Assembly (NCBI GenBank): GCA_964617875.1
Contig: CAZUAI010000023.1
Coordinates: 4,544 to 68,543, forward strand
Source of the DNA: CAZMVY01 sp964617875
GTDB taxonomy: Bacteria; Planctomycetota; Phycisphaerae; UBA1845; PWPN01
DNA: 64,000 bases
Direction: 5' to 3'
Numbering within the stretch: position 1 is the first letter of the stretch; every line of letters starts with the position of its first letter. Positions 8,479-17,132 of this stretch are shown piece after piece. A program made the translations under genes and the position numbers. A model generated the notes under the pieces. It was given only the letters and a program-made list of their open reading frames with translations. It searched no databases and was not told the origin of the DNA.

Positions 8479-9213
8479 TCAATCGCCCATGTCGACTTCC
8501 GCGATGACTTCGGCCGGCGAAAGGTCGTCGCCGAAGAGGAGTCGTCCGAAAGCGCGGTGGTAGCGATCAACCGTCCAGAGCGACGCGCCCATCAGGTCGC
8601 GGAACTGACCGTGCGTGGCCATCGCGTCGGCGATCGGCATGGTGGCGCGAAAGCCGACGGTCCCGTCGCTCATGTCCATGTCGAACGATCCGATGGACAG
8701 GCCGTAGTTGGCTCGCACGACCGTTTCCGCCACGGCGGCCCGGCGGTCCTCCGGGACGACGAGCGGGATACGGATGAAGACGCCGAGGATGGGCGGATTC
8801 TCCCGTACGGTGATGACGGCGGAGAAGGTGCCGGTCTTTCCGCGAAAGCCGGTGTCGATCCCGCTGCCATCCTCCCGCAGGTGGTAGGCGAATTGGTCGT
8901 CATCGAGGTATCGGCACACGTGCGACAGCGAGGTATGTGCCGTGCCGTCCGGTGGGGGCTCAGTGCGTCGGCCCTTTGCCCGGCCTTTCTTGCCCGGCGG
9001 CCGAACCGGCGGGGCGGGAGTCTGGGCGGCCTGTGGCGAGGCCGGTGCGCCCGATGGGCCGTGCGCGGGGCGGGTCGGTCCACGCGGCGGCTTCGCCGGA
9101 ACGGCGTTCCCGGGAGCGGTCACATGGTCCTCAATGCCGAGCAACCACCGCACGCTTGCGGCAAACGCCCGCCCGATTATCTTCATGGAGCCCGGCAGTA
9201 TTCCCATGACCAT
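8479..9213 (-). CDS. YbjN-domain protein
   Basis: About 244 residues. The C-terminal 150 residues fit the YbjN family (class I chaperone-like alpha/beta fold): DDQFAYHLREDGSG, then VRENPPILGVFIRIPLVVPE and an NYGLSIGSFDMDMSDGTVGFRA strand pair. The N-terminal 80 residues are a low-complexity Pro/Ala/Gly/Lys stretch. YbjN proteins are linked to motility and stress responses, but no biochemical role is established. The start is uncertain: ATG at 9213, ATG at 9186 (MKIIGRAF) and a longer frame from 9288 are all possible. It is convergent with the MazG gene with 91 bases between. Confidence 0.65.
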   Translation of the reverse strand: MVMGILPGSMKIIGRAFAASVRWLLGIEDHVTAPGNAVPAKPPRGPTRPAHGPSGAPASPQAAQTPAPPVRPPGKKGRAKGRRTEPPPDGTAHTSLSHVCRYLDDDQFAYHLREDGSGIDTGFRGKTGTFSAVITVRENPPILGVFIRIPLVVPEDRRAAVAETVVRANYGLSIGSFDMDMSDGTVGFRATMPIADAMATHGQFRDLMGASLWTVDRYHRAFGRLLFGDDLSPAEVIAEVDMGD

Positions 9214-9512
9214 CACCCGCCATCCACGGTGCCTGCACAGCCTACAATGTATTAAAGCCGAAAGTGCGGCGGATTTCCACTTTGGCATGTGGCCGTGATG
9301 GGGAGGAGAACGTCAATTGCCGGGTGCTGCCGCGCACACCGCGAGACGCCCCGATTCGCATGATTCTCAGGGTTTTCTGGAGCGCGGTTACATCCATGTT
9401 ATTCGACCGGAGATCGAGAAGGCAGAGACCGAGCGTATGGTGTGCAGGGCGAGCAGCCGGCGGGCCATGCATTCGAAGGCGCGTTGCCGCGAAGATCGTA
9501 AGGCCCTGTAGC
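9214..9512. other. Gap without a recognised gene
   Basis: Open frames here are short and have no family signal. A tRNA-like 5' fragment just beyond this gap, at about 9505-9525, lacks the rest of a tRNA. Confidence 0.5.
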
Positions 9513-9956
9513 TCAATGGCTTACATGCGCATTTCTCGCGACGCAGGGGGCCTGTGAAGGTGGTGCGTCGCTTGTGGACGACAGTTCTCTCCTTCTGGCA
9601 AGCACAATCACGGCGGCTCGTATTGACCGTGCACCGACAAGACGACAAAGCGGCATATCGCCAGGCAAGTAACGCCCGTCTTGCTTCCGATCCCATTTCG
9701 CGGCAATAGCGGCCAGAGTCGGTGCCAGTTCGTCCCGGAGCAGTTGACGTTTCGCTTCCAGGCGCGAGGTATCGAGCGGGTCACAGCCGGCGATCTGCGA
9801 CGGGCGGATATCGCGCACGATGTCCGCCTGCGTTGCCATCGTGAAGCTGCCGGCGATTCCGGGTTGTCCCCCCGCCGTATCGAGCAACACGATGCGGCCG
9901 GATGGTATGGGTTGGCCGGCGTTCGGTTCACATGCATCTATGCAGTCCGTCGGCAA
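9513..9956 (-). CDS. Possible hypothetical protein or gene remnant
   Basis: A 147-residue frame with a TTG start at 9956 that overlaps the end of the FHA/SpoIIE remnant by about 19 bases. The middle part has the residue balance of real protein (TMATQADIVRDIRPSQ, LEAKRQLLRDELAPTLAAI), whereas both ends look like chance translation. I recognise no family. It may be the decayed interior of a longer gene. Treat as uncertain. Confidence 0.3.
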   Translation of the reverse strand: MPTDCIDACEPNAGQPIPSGRIVLLDTAGGQPGIAGSFTMATQADIVRDIRPSQIAGCDPLDTSRLEAKRQLLRDELAPTLAAIAAKWDRKQDGRYLPGDMPLCRLVGARSIRAAVIVLARRRELSSTSDAPPSQAPCVARNAHVSH

Positions 9957-10246
9957 GCCAGGATTGTGATGTCATCCGACTGGGGATGGCCGCCGCGAAA
10001 GGTCTCTACCTCCCGTTGGATCGAATCGACCTGATCGCGGACCGATCGGAATCCGGAGGCCGAGACGGCTCGCAGGAGGCGTTCCTCGCCAAACTGTTCG
10101 CGGAACAGGCGGCCGTGGATGTGCGAGACGCCCCGGCCGTCGAGCACGATATTGCAGTCGGGGGACCGGCCGAAGACCAAGGCATCCCGGTCGAGTGCCA
10201 CGACGCTTTCCACGCCCCGGGAGTTTCGCACGCGCAGGGTCGGCAT
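9938..10246 (-). pseudogene. FHA domain start joined to SpoIIE/RsbU phosphatase end (internal deletion)
   Basis: The 102-residue frame begins like an FHA domain: MPTLRVRNSRG, then VFGRSPDCNIVLDGRGVSHIHGRL, the phosphothreonine-binding loop region. It then passes directly to FGEERLLRAV and FRGGHPQSDDITILACRR, the classical last 55 residues of a PP2C-type SpoIIE/RsbU phosphatase (QSDDIT holds a metal-binding Asp). In intact FHA-SpoIIE proteins several hundred residues separate these parts. The remainder of the FHA beta-sandwich and nearly all of the phosphatase core are missing, yet the frame is kept. I infer an in-frame internal deletion that leaves a non-catalytic remnant. Confidence 0.7.
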
Positions 10247-10683
10247 GAGAACTCAGGGTAGTGGCGGCCGCGGCAGGACGCAAGGCCGTGGGCACGATTG
10301 CCTCGTGCCGTGGGGCACGCTTTGCAGCCGGCGGATCCTGCTGCACGTGACGTAAACGCGGCTCCTTGTTCCGACGGAAACAGGGCCGTCGCGCGGGCGT
10401 ACGCGAATCTGACCGCGCACGAGCCGGGGCAGCTTCGCCCGGCGGCAACGCTTCGCACCCCGCCGACGACAGTGACGTTCGACATGCGGTGACTTCGATT
10501 GTGCCCGCGCTATCGAGCAACTCAGGCATCGCTCCGGTTTCTTGCAGGGAGTATCGCCTGCAGCCCGGCGCCTTGTGGCGCAGGCGGCCCGCCCACAGAA
10601 TACGGCAGAGCCTGAGCGGCCGCACCCCGAGGCGGCAGGCGAAGCCCTCGCGGCCCGCCAGGACACGCAGAGGTGGCCGGACA
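10247..10683. other. 437-base gap without a recognised gene
   Basis: No open frame here has family similarity or a convincing ribosome site. A GGCACGA/TCGTGCC-type short hairpin lies near 10297-10315. The ribosome site of the following gene (AGAGGTGG) lies at its right end. Confidence 0.5.
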
Positions 10684-12339
10684 ATGCTCGACGCCAACAA
10701 CGCAGGACCGGGCGAACGCCGGGCGGGCGGCCCGTGGGTGTCGCTGGCCTTACTCATCGTTGCCGCCCACGGGGCCCTGCTGGTCGCCCGTTCCAGCTTC
10801 GTCGTCGACGGGACGCGGTACTTCTGCCTCTTTGACGATGCGATGATTTCACTCGTCTACGCGCGCAACTGGGTCGCCGGGCACGGTCTCGTGTGGAATG
10901 TCGGCGAGGCGCCCGTCGAGGGCTACACAAACTTCGGCTGGGTGGTCGTGCTTGCCGTCATTCACCTGTTGCCGCTGTCGCCCATCGGGGTGTGCCTCGC
11001 GGTTCAGATCGTCGGGCTGGGGCTCGTGCTTCTATACTCCTGGGCTGCGGCGCAGGTCGGACGGCGGCTTGGTGTGCCGGCATGGGGCTGCGGCGCCATC
11101 GTGCTGCTGGTGGGGATGGCGCTACGGCTGAAGTTCCTCGCGGTGCTGGGGATGGAGACCGGAGTGCTCGCCGTGCTGGCGGTGTGCGCGTTCCTTATGA
11201 CGTTGCGCAGCCTGGAGGGTGGTCCGGTCCGTGTCCTGACATTCGTGTCGCTGTCGGCGGCATGCCTGGTTCGCACGGATCTCGTGCTGCTGCTGGCGGC
11301 GTTCGCCCTGGTCCTGCTCTATCGGCGGCGGGATCAGGCGGCGCGAGTAATCCTGTATACAGCGGCCGCCCTGGTTCCCATCGTGCTTCATCTGGTGTGG
11401 CGGCACAGCTACTACGGCGAATGGGCGCCGAATACCTACTACGCGAAGGTGTACGGCTGGCCGCTGGCGGACCGGCTCCAGCGGGGTTTGCACGAGGCCG
11501 CGATGTCGCTGCTGCGGCACGCGCCGCTCCTGCTCGTCGTGGTTGTGGGCTTCGTCAGGCGAGCGACGGCGCCGGCGTTCCTGGCCCTGTCGGCGTACGC
11601 GTTGTGCCTGGCCTACCAGACCTGGGTCGGCGGCGATGCCTGGCCGTTGGACCGGTTCCTGTGGCCGGCGCTGGTGTGCCTGTTGCCCCTGGCCGTGGCG
11701 GAGATTGCCGCGCCCGATGGCTGGATTCGGAAGCGGGCAGGCCGCGCGGGGGCGGAAGCGAAGTTCGCCGCCGGGGCGCTGCTCGTCGTGATCCTGGTGT
11801 TCGTCAACCTCGGCAAGTGGGGCGAGACGCTGCTGATCGACCTGCCGTGGGGAACGGATGCGAACATCCGCAACGTCCGGTGGGCACGGCTGATTGACAC
11901 GATGACCACGCCGGACGCCGTCATCGGCGTGTACTACGCGGGCGCCATGCCGTACTTCACCCCGCGGACGTACGTGGATTTCCTCGGGAAGTGCGACCGG
12001 CACATCGCACGCCTGCCCGTGCAGATCCCGTGGACGGAGAACCACCGCGTGATGCCCGGGCACTTCAAGTGGTCCTGGCCGTACGCGCTCGGCCGCCGGA
12101 AGCCCGACCTGATTCCGGAGAACGAGGGCCGCTACATCCACTACGCGCGAGACTACCAGGAGCACTACATCCAGTGCCGCGCCCTCGACGACCCGAAGGA
12201 GAAGACCACGTTCATGGTCCGCAAGGACAGCACGCGCGTTCACTGGGAGAAGATGACGCGGTCGCGGAAATGGGATCTTCACCTGCCGGCGGTGGTGGAC
12301 GATCCGACGTATGAGCTGCTGAAGCGTCTGTCGCAGTGA
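10684..12339 (+). CDS. GT-C type integral membrane glycosyltransferase
   Basis: 551 residues with about ten hydrophobic segments in the first 400. The first extracytoplasmic loop carries FDDAMISLVYARN followed by GHGLVWN and VEGYTNFGW, a signature of polyprenyl-phosphate-sugar-dependent GT-C transferases related to mycobacterial arabinofuranosyltransferases; the paired acidic residues in FDDA are the expected catalytic site. A soluble domain of about 150 residues follows the membrane part. It would add a sugar from a lipid-linked donor to a glycan or protein outside the membrane. The start at 10684 follows AGAGGTGG; the upstream 106 codons of open frame look non-coding. The gene stands alone. 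Confidence 0.75.
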   Translation: MLDANNAGPGERRAGGPWVSLALLIVAAHGALLVARSSFVVDGTRYFCLFDDAMISLVYARNWVAGHGLVWNVGEAPVEGYTNFGWVVVLAVIHLLPLSPIGVCLAVQIVGLGLVLLYSWAAAQVGRRLGVPAWGCGAIVLLVGMALRLKFLAVLGMETGVLAVLAVCAFLMTLRSLEGGPVRVLTFVSLSAACLVRTDLVLLLAAFALVLLYRRRDQAARVILYTAAALVPIVLHLVWRHSYYGEWAPNTYYAKVYGWPLADRLQRGLHEAAMSLLRHAPLLLVVVVGFVRRATAPAFLALSAYALCLAYQTWVGGDAWPLDRFLWPALVCLLPLAVAEIAAPDGWIRKRAGRAGAEAKFAAGALLVVILVFVNLGKWGETLLIDLPWGTDANIRNVRWARLIDTMTTPDAVIGVYYAGAMPYFTPRTYVDFLGKCDRHIARLPVQIPWTENHRVMPGHFKWSWPYALGRRKPDLIPENEGRYIHYARDYQEHYIQCRALDDPKEKTTFMVRKDSTRVHWEKMTRSRKWDLHLPAVVDDPTYELLKRLSQ

Positions 12340-12476
12340 GCGGTGTGCGGCGAACCTGGCCCGCGATGCCCTGGCTGTCGGAGTTCAGGTCTCAGCAGAA
12401 CCACCGGCCGCTTGCGTTCCCGGCTCCGTGTCCTTCGGCGTTTCGTCCCGCCGTGCGCGGTCCTTTGGCCGGATGG

Positions 12477-12506
12477 CCCGTCTTTCGCCCGTCAGCGAAG
12501 GGCGGG
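12477..12506. terminator. Hairpin between convergent genes, possible two-way terminator
   Basis: Twelve-base arms (12477-12488 and 12495-12506) pair with two G-U positions around a six-base loop. It sits between the stops of the GT-C gene and the dockerin glycosidase gene. There is no clear T tract, so termination is an inference from place and structure. Confidence 0.4.
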
Positions 12507-12552
12507 GACACGACGACCGGCGCCGCAGTCTGTCGCCGGCCTTCCGCTCTTT

Positions 12553-15132
12553 CTACTCGCACGCCGGCGGCTGGTTCGGGCCGTTAAAACACGTCTGGAA
12601 GATGGCGAAGTCGGCCAGATCGACGTCGCCGTCTTCGTCGAGGTCGGCCATCGCACAGCCTTCGCGCGGCGGCCGGTTGGGGCCGTTGTGGCAGTATTGC
12701 ATCCCCGTGAAGTCGTTGAGGTCCACGTCGCCGTCACGGTTGAAGTCCGGCAGCGGCAGGAGGTCGATGATCAGCATCGTCAGCGTCGCGTTGTCGAACA
12801 CGGCGTCGAAGTCGGCGATGTGGATCTGGCCGGTGAGGTCGGTCTCGGCCCAGCCGACCAGCTCGGTGGTGGTGCTGCCCAGGAGGAGGCTCGTCTCGCC
12901 GGCATAGGCCGCCAGCTTGCGCTGGGTGATTCGGCCGACGCGCCCGCCCGGGTTCTGAATCCGGATTCGCAGCAAGGCGTCGCGGCTCTCCGAAAGATTG
13001 ATCGCCCAGAGGATGAGCCGGTTGCCCCGGCTGCTTCGCGTGGTGTACAGGCGGAAGTAGCCGTCCACGAAGCTGTCGATCAGCGTGCCTTCGAGGTATG
13101 TCTGCAGCGCCTTGAAGACCTTGAAGCAGGGGACTTCCAGCCCGATTCGGTTGGGGATGTTCGGCTGGTCCCAGTACTGAGCGGCGACGATGCTCATCTC
13201 GATGAACGTGAAGACGTCCTCCGCCGTGCCCAGCCCCTGCGCGACCGTCTGCCCGAGGCCGTAGTAGTAGCTCCCCTGCCACGAGCTGGTATTCCACTCG
13301 CTGAGAAGCAGCGGCGTGTTCGCCGGCCGGCCGTACGCGACGAGCCGGTCCACGATCTTCTGCTTCGCGTCGTTCTGGGCCTTCTTCTGGACGTTGAGGC
13401 CCTTCATGATCTCCGTGGCACCGAGCGTGCCGCCGGTGTTGTCCCGCGTGATGTAGTAGAGGTTGCCGTAGGGGTGGTAGGCGACGAGATCGACGCGGTT
13501 GGCCGGGTTCGCGAAGACGGCGTCGAGCCATGCGTTGCCGTTGTTCGCGGTCATGCAGCCGGGGCCGATCCTGATGGTCGGGTCCTCGGCGATCATGGCG
13601 GCGGAGATGATGCGGTAGCGGTTGGCGTAGTCCTCGGGCGTCAGGGCGGGCGGCGGGTAGGGCCCTTCGGGCTCGTTGCCGATTTCCCACCAGGTGACCC
13701 GGGGGACCATCGGCTCGCCGGGGGCGAGGAGCTTGTCGTCGCTGCCCCAGGTCATCGAGTCGAGGATCGCCTGCTCGCGGGGCGTCAGCGGGTCGCCCTG
13801 GCGCTTCGTCTGCACGAGCTTGTTGCAGTAGTAGACCCAGTCGGCGGCCAAAGCCGCGAGCGTCTCGGGCGTCTGGTCGGTGTAGACCCACGTCGAGCCG
13901 TTGCCGGTGCCGATGCCCCGCGTGTTCGTCAGGATCTGCAGGTACGAGTTCCGGTCGCGGGCGTGGCGGAGGTACTGCAGCGTGGAGACGGAGCTGCTGT
14001 TCCACTGAGCGGTGAGCGTCTTCCAGTTGTATCCGTCGCCGCCGTTCCGCATGCTCGTGTTGTAGCTGACATCGAGCGTGAACGCGGCGGCGTTGGCGCT
14101 GAAGGTCTTGGCCTGGGCGTCCATGCCGTGTACGCCCTTGTGGATCGGTGTGCCGGCGGCGAGGCCGTTGATCGCATGGACCCGCGTCCCCGTCGTGGCG
14201 CCGGCCGTGGCGCCCCACGGTGACGGGCACGCGCCGGATGCCGCGTTGAATGCCCGCACGGTGAACGTGTAGGCGGTGTTCGGAAGCAGGTTCGTGACGG
14301 TTGTGGTTGCCCACTCGGTCTTCGATCGCCAGACAGGGGAGCCGCCGATCGTGCCGTCGGCCTGTACGTACTCATAGGCGAGCATGATGTAGTGCGGATC
14401 GTCGCGGGGCGGCGACATGCGGATCGCAAACAGGTCGCTGTCGGAGTCGGACGGATTGACAGCGACGTCGATCGTGTCGGCGGTCGCGTTCGAGACGATC
14501 GGTGCGGCGGGCGTGGCCGGGGTTTGCGTGCACGGGGCGGCCACGACGTCGAAGCTCGCCGGGTTGTCCTTCCAGCCGACCTTGCAGAACAGCGAGTCGT
14601 TGGCGGCGGGGGCGCTCATGGCCCAGGCGTCGGCGTCGTTGATGACGGGGTTGGCGGCCCAGGCGGGCTTGACGCGGAAGCGGAACGTGACGGTGCGATC
14701 GCCCGTGCCGCCGGTGGCCTTGCCCCCGGTGGCGGTCTCGCAGGCCACGGGCGTGATATAGGTATCGCCGCCCCAGGCGTCGGTCCGGTAGGCCCATCGT
14801 CCGCCGCCGGCCGCGTCGGCGAAGACCCACGTCCCGCCGTAGTTGGTGATATCGGTGTCGGCCGCGCCCCAGGCGAGGTAGCCCCGGCCCCTGGTCGAAT
14901 CGTTGCCCGATTCGGTGTAGTTGAAGAGGACGCGAATGGAGCGGATGTCATTGTAACCGGAGACCGCGGAGGCCGTCGCCGTGACGGTGTAGACCGTGGT
15001 GTCGTCGGCGACGAGCACCGTCGCGTTGACGACCGGCAGGCTCGAGATCGTGATCTTTCCCGCGAGCGCCGGCGCCGTCACGGCCAGGACGATGCCGATG
15101 GCTGCCCTGCGCAAAGAGAGTCGAATCGCCAT
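12553..15132 (-). CDS. Secreted clan-A glycoside hydrolase with dockerin-like C-terminus
   Basis: 859 residues. Signal peptide at 1-24 (RLSLRRAAIGIVLAVTAPALA), then a beta-rich region, a fibronectin-III-like segment near 230-320 (NLLPNTAYTFTVRAF), and a TIM-barrel hydrolase at about 330-740. WWEIGNEPEGP carries the acid/base Glu (residue 487) and LLLSEWNTS the nucleophile Glu (residue 612), the clan-A pair seen in GH51/GH39-type arabinofuranosidases and xylosidases. The last 70 residues hold two calcium loops (DFNRDGDVDLNDF and DLDEDGDVDLADF), a dockerin-type I-like module. No cohesin gene is visible. Start: ATG 15132 is the only one that gives a clean signal peptide. The toroid gene lies 92 bases upstream on the same strand. 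Confidence 0.8.
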   Translation of the reverse strand: MAIRLSLRRAAIGIVLAVTAPALAGKITISSLPVVNATVLVADDTTVYTVTATASAVSGYNDIRSIRVLFNYTESGNDSTRGRGYLAWGAADTDITNYGGTWVFADAAGGGRWAYRTDAWGGDTYITPVACETATGGKATGGTGDRTVTFRFRVKPAWAANPVINDADAWAMSAPAANDSLFCKVGWKDNPASFDVVAAPCTQTPATPAAPIVSNATADTIDVAVNPSDSDSDLFAIRMSPPRDDPHYIMLAYEYVQADGTIGGSPVWRSKTEWATTTVTNLLPNTAYTFTVRAFNAASGACPSPWGATAGATTGTRVHAINGLAAGTPIHKGVHGMDAQAKTFSANAAAFTLDVSYNTSMRNGGDGYNWKTLTAQWNSSSVSTLQYLRHARDRNSYLQILTNTRGIGTGNGSTWVYTDQTPETLAALAADWVYYCNKLVQTKRQGDPLTPREQAILDSMTWGSDDKLLAPGEPMVPRVTWWEIGNEPEGPYPPPALTPEDYANRYRIISAAMIAEDPTIRIGPGCMTANNGNAWLDAVFANPANRVDLVAYHPYGNLYYITRDNTGGTLGATEIMKGLNVQKKAQNDAKQKIVDRLVAYGRPANTPLLLSEWNTSSWQGSYYYGLGQTVAQGLGTAEDVFTFIEMSIVAAQYWDQPNIPNRIGLEVPCFKVFKALQTYLEGTLIDSFVDGYFRLYTTRSSRGNRLILWAINLSESRDALLRIRIQNPGGRVGRITQRKLAAYAGETSLLLGSTTTELVGWAETDLTGQIHIADFDAVFDNATLTMLIIDLLPLPDFNRDGDVDLNDFTGMQYCHNGPNRPPREGCAMADLDEDGDVDLADFAIFQTCFNGPNQPPACE

Positions 15133-15224
15133 AGACGTTTCCCCGCCCCCTGATCCGTGCAACGACGTCGTATCGCGGTCCTCGACGGCCGCCCACTCAA
15201 TCGTAGCAGGTGTTTGCCGTCGGT

Positions 15225-16835
15225 TCAAAGCTGCCGCGCGTTCCACTTGATCAGGCGTGCCAGAGACCAGAGCCCGCCGCCGCCGGGCCGTTCGTAGAGC
15301 TTCTGCGCGCGGCCGACCTCGAGGGCCGCCCGTGCCACCCGGGGTTCCCAGGTGGCCAGTTCCATCCAGCCGCCGATAATCGCGTTATGGGCGCCCCAGC
15401 CGGCCTTCCCGTCCACGCGATCGTTCATCGTCCACTTCCTGTCGTCGATGACGTTCTTCAGGAATGTCGCGGCGAAGCGGCGCATGTCGGCCTCATCGAA
15501 CACGCATCCGTTCTTTGCGCAGAGGCACGCGAAGTCGATCTCGAGGTGCCCGTGCGACGAGTCCTCGACGACGGGATGGCCCTTCCAGACGGGCGTGTTG
15601 AAGCTTGGCGAGTTCTCCCGCGTCCAGCCCGTTTCGGCGGGTCCCCACCAATAGTTCCAGACGTAGCTTCCGTTGTCGGCCACGCGGAGGTGGTGCTTCA
15701 GCAGCCGTGCGATCCGCTCCGCGTGCGTCTGCCACCGCCGGTCGCCGGTCAACTGCCCCAATCGCAGCAGCGAACGGCCGAGGCTCGCCTGGTAGTTGTG
15801 GGCCTTGCCGGCGCCGTCGCTCCAGAAGGGGCAGCCGCGTTCGCCGGTGACGTAGTGGCCCTCGTCCTTCCCTGGGCCGGTCCGCCAATCCTCCTCGGCG
15901 TCGAGGAAGACCGTGACCGCCTCGGCGACGTAGCGGTCGGCGCGCGGGCCGTAGCTGGCGCGAAGCCGGGGATCCTGCTTCACGAGCCAGGCAAACTCGA
16001 GCATGGGATACGTCGCCTGTCCGCTGTAGCCGTGATAGGCCATGGCCAGGGGAACCATCGCGACGGCCCGGTTTGCCAGCGGCGTGCCTTGCGCATCCCG
16101 ATCCGGCGGGCCCTCTGCCCCGGCGAGCACGCCGGCCGTCACGAGCCTGCTTCCGCCGTCCGCACAGGCAAGCTTCCGCTCGGTCGCGACCTTCGAGCAG
16201 TCATTGATCCGGCGCTCGACGAAGTCCGGCGAGCCGCGGTCCATCGAGAGACCGTGGTACTCTTCGGCCGGGGGCCACTTCGGGTTCTCGATCGTCAGGT
16301 CGAATCGCGGGTCCGCCGGGCGCGTGGTGACGCGGATCCGCGTCGTGTCGTTGTAGGCGAAGGGTACGGATCGGAACCGAATCGCGTCGTTGCCACGCCC
16401 GTCCTTGAGAGTCAGCTCGGCGACGGTGTACTTCCCGGCGACGCTCCACGCGGCGCGGCTGCGCCCGGAGTAGTCCTTGAAGCCCCGGACGTCGTCACGC
16501 GACGCCAGCACGTGGTCGGCGCGTTCGACGAGTCTGTCGAGGTAGCTCGCGTCGGCGGTGGCCTGATACATGTCGAGGTATGCCAGCATGACGTAGCACT
16601 CGCCCCAGGCGATGTCGCTGCCGGTCAGTGGCTTCGACTCGCGTGCGTTCTGGATCGCCGAAGCGAGCCGGTCGAATGTCTCTCGCGTGAACGGGTCGGC
16701 CGCAGGTTGAGCGGTTGCGGCCGTTACGAGCAGCGCGGTTGCACACGCTGCAAGCCACGAGCGCCCGGCCCCTCTATTCGCTGCGTGAGGCGTACGGCAT
16801 CGATCCGATTGACGATTCCGCGGGAATTGTACCAT
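15225..16835 (-). CDS. Secreted alpha/alpha-toroid protein, possible glycan-active enzyme
   Basis: 536 residues if started at ATG 16835; the exact start is unsure. A hydrophobic export segment (SWLAACATALLVTAATA) precedes a long domain of paired helices with repeating W/Y/G motifs (AWGECYVMLAYLDMYQ, GAHNAIIGGWMELATWEPR), the pattern of alpha/alpha-toroids found in polysaccharide lyases, epimerases and glycosidases. A beta-sheet insertion lies near 150-220. No catalytic residue can be named with confidence. It is 92 bases upstream of, and in line with, the dockerin glycosidase gene, which supports a shared role in extracellular polysaccharide breakdown. Confidence 0.65.
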   Translation of the reverse strand: MVQFPRNRQSDRCRTPHAANRGAGRSWLAACATALLVTAATAQPAADPFTRETFDRLASAIQNARESKPLTGSDIAWGECYVMLAYLDMYQATADASYLDRLVERADHVLASRDDVRGFKDYSGRSRAAWSVAGKYTVAELTLKDGRGNDAIRFRSVPFAYNDTTRIRVTTRPADPRFDLTIENPKWPPAEEYHGLSMDRGSPDFVERRINDCSKVATERKLACADGGSRLVTAGVLAGAEGPPDRDAQGTPLANRAVAMVPLAMAYHGYSGQATYPMLEFAWLVKQDPRLRASYGPRADRYVAEAVTVFLDAEEDWRTGPGKDEGHYVTGERGCPFWSDGAGKAHNYQASLGRSLLRLGQLTGDRRWQTHAERIARLLKHHLRVADNGSYVWNYWWGPAETGWTRENSPSFNTPVWKGHPVVEDSSHGHLEIDFACLCAKNGCVFDEADMRRFAATFLKNVIDDRKWTMNDRVDGKAGWGAHNAIIGGWMELATWEPRVARAALEVGRAQKLYERPGGGGLWSLARLIKWNARQL

Positions 16836-17132
16836 GGGCGAAGTGTAACACGTTCGCCATTCAGGGCAATAACTCGTTTGCGTGGTTCTTGAATCGTGAC
16901 GATACGGCTTGCGGAGCGGCGCGATCGTGTTTGCGAGGCTGCGCTCTGCGTGCACTCTTGCCGCTACCAGGCGATTGCTTAACGAGCCATTCGCCGCAAG
17001 GGCACTTAACTCATTCAGCAGTGCCTCATGGCCGATAGCGTCTACGGCACGGCGTCGCGAGCCGGATGCATCTTCTTTGGGCTACGCGGTGTCGTGTCAG
17101 CGGCGAAGAACGTTTGCACGAGGAGACGAACA

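Noticed and set aside
9503..9560. A tRNA-like 5' fragment (a GGCCCTGTAGCTCAATGG-type start)
   Set aside because: The first 18 bases look like an acceptor and D-arm start, but the D stem does not close and no anticodon or T arm follows. It is probably chance or too decayed to call.
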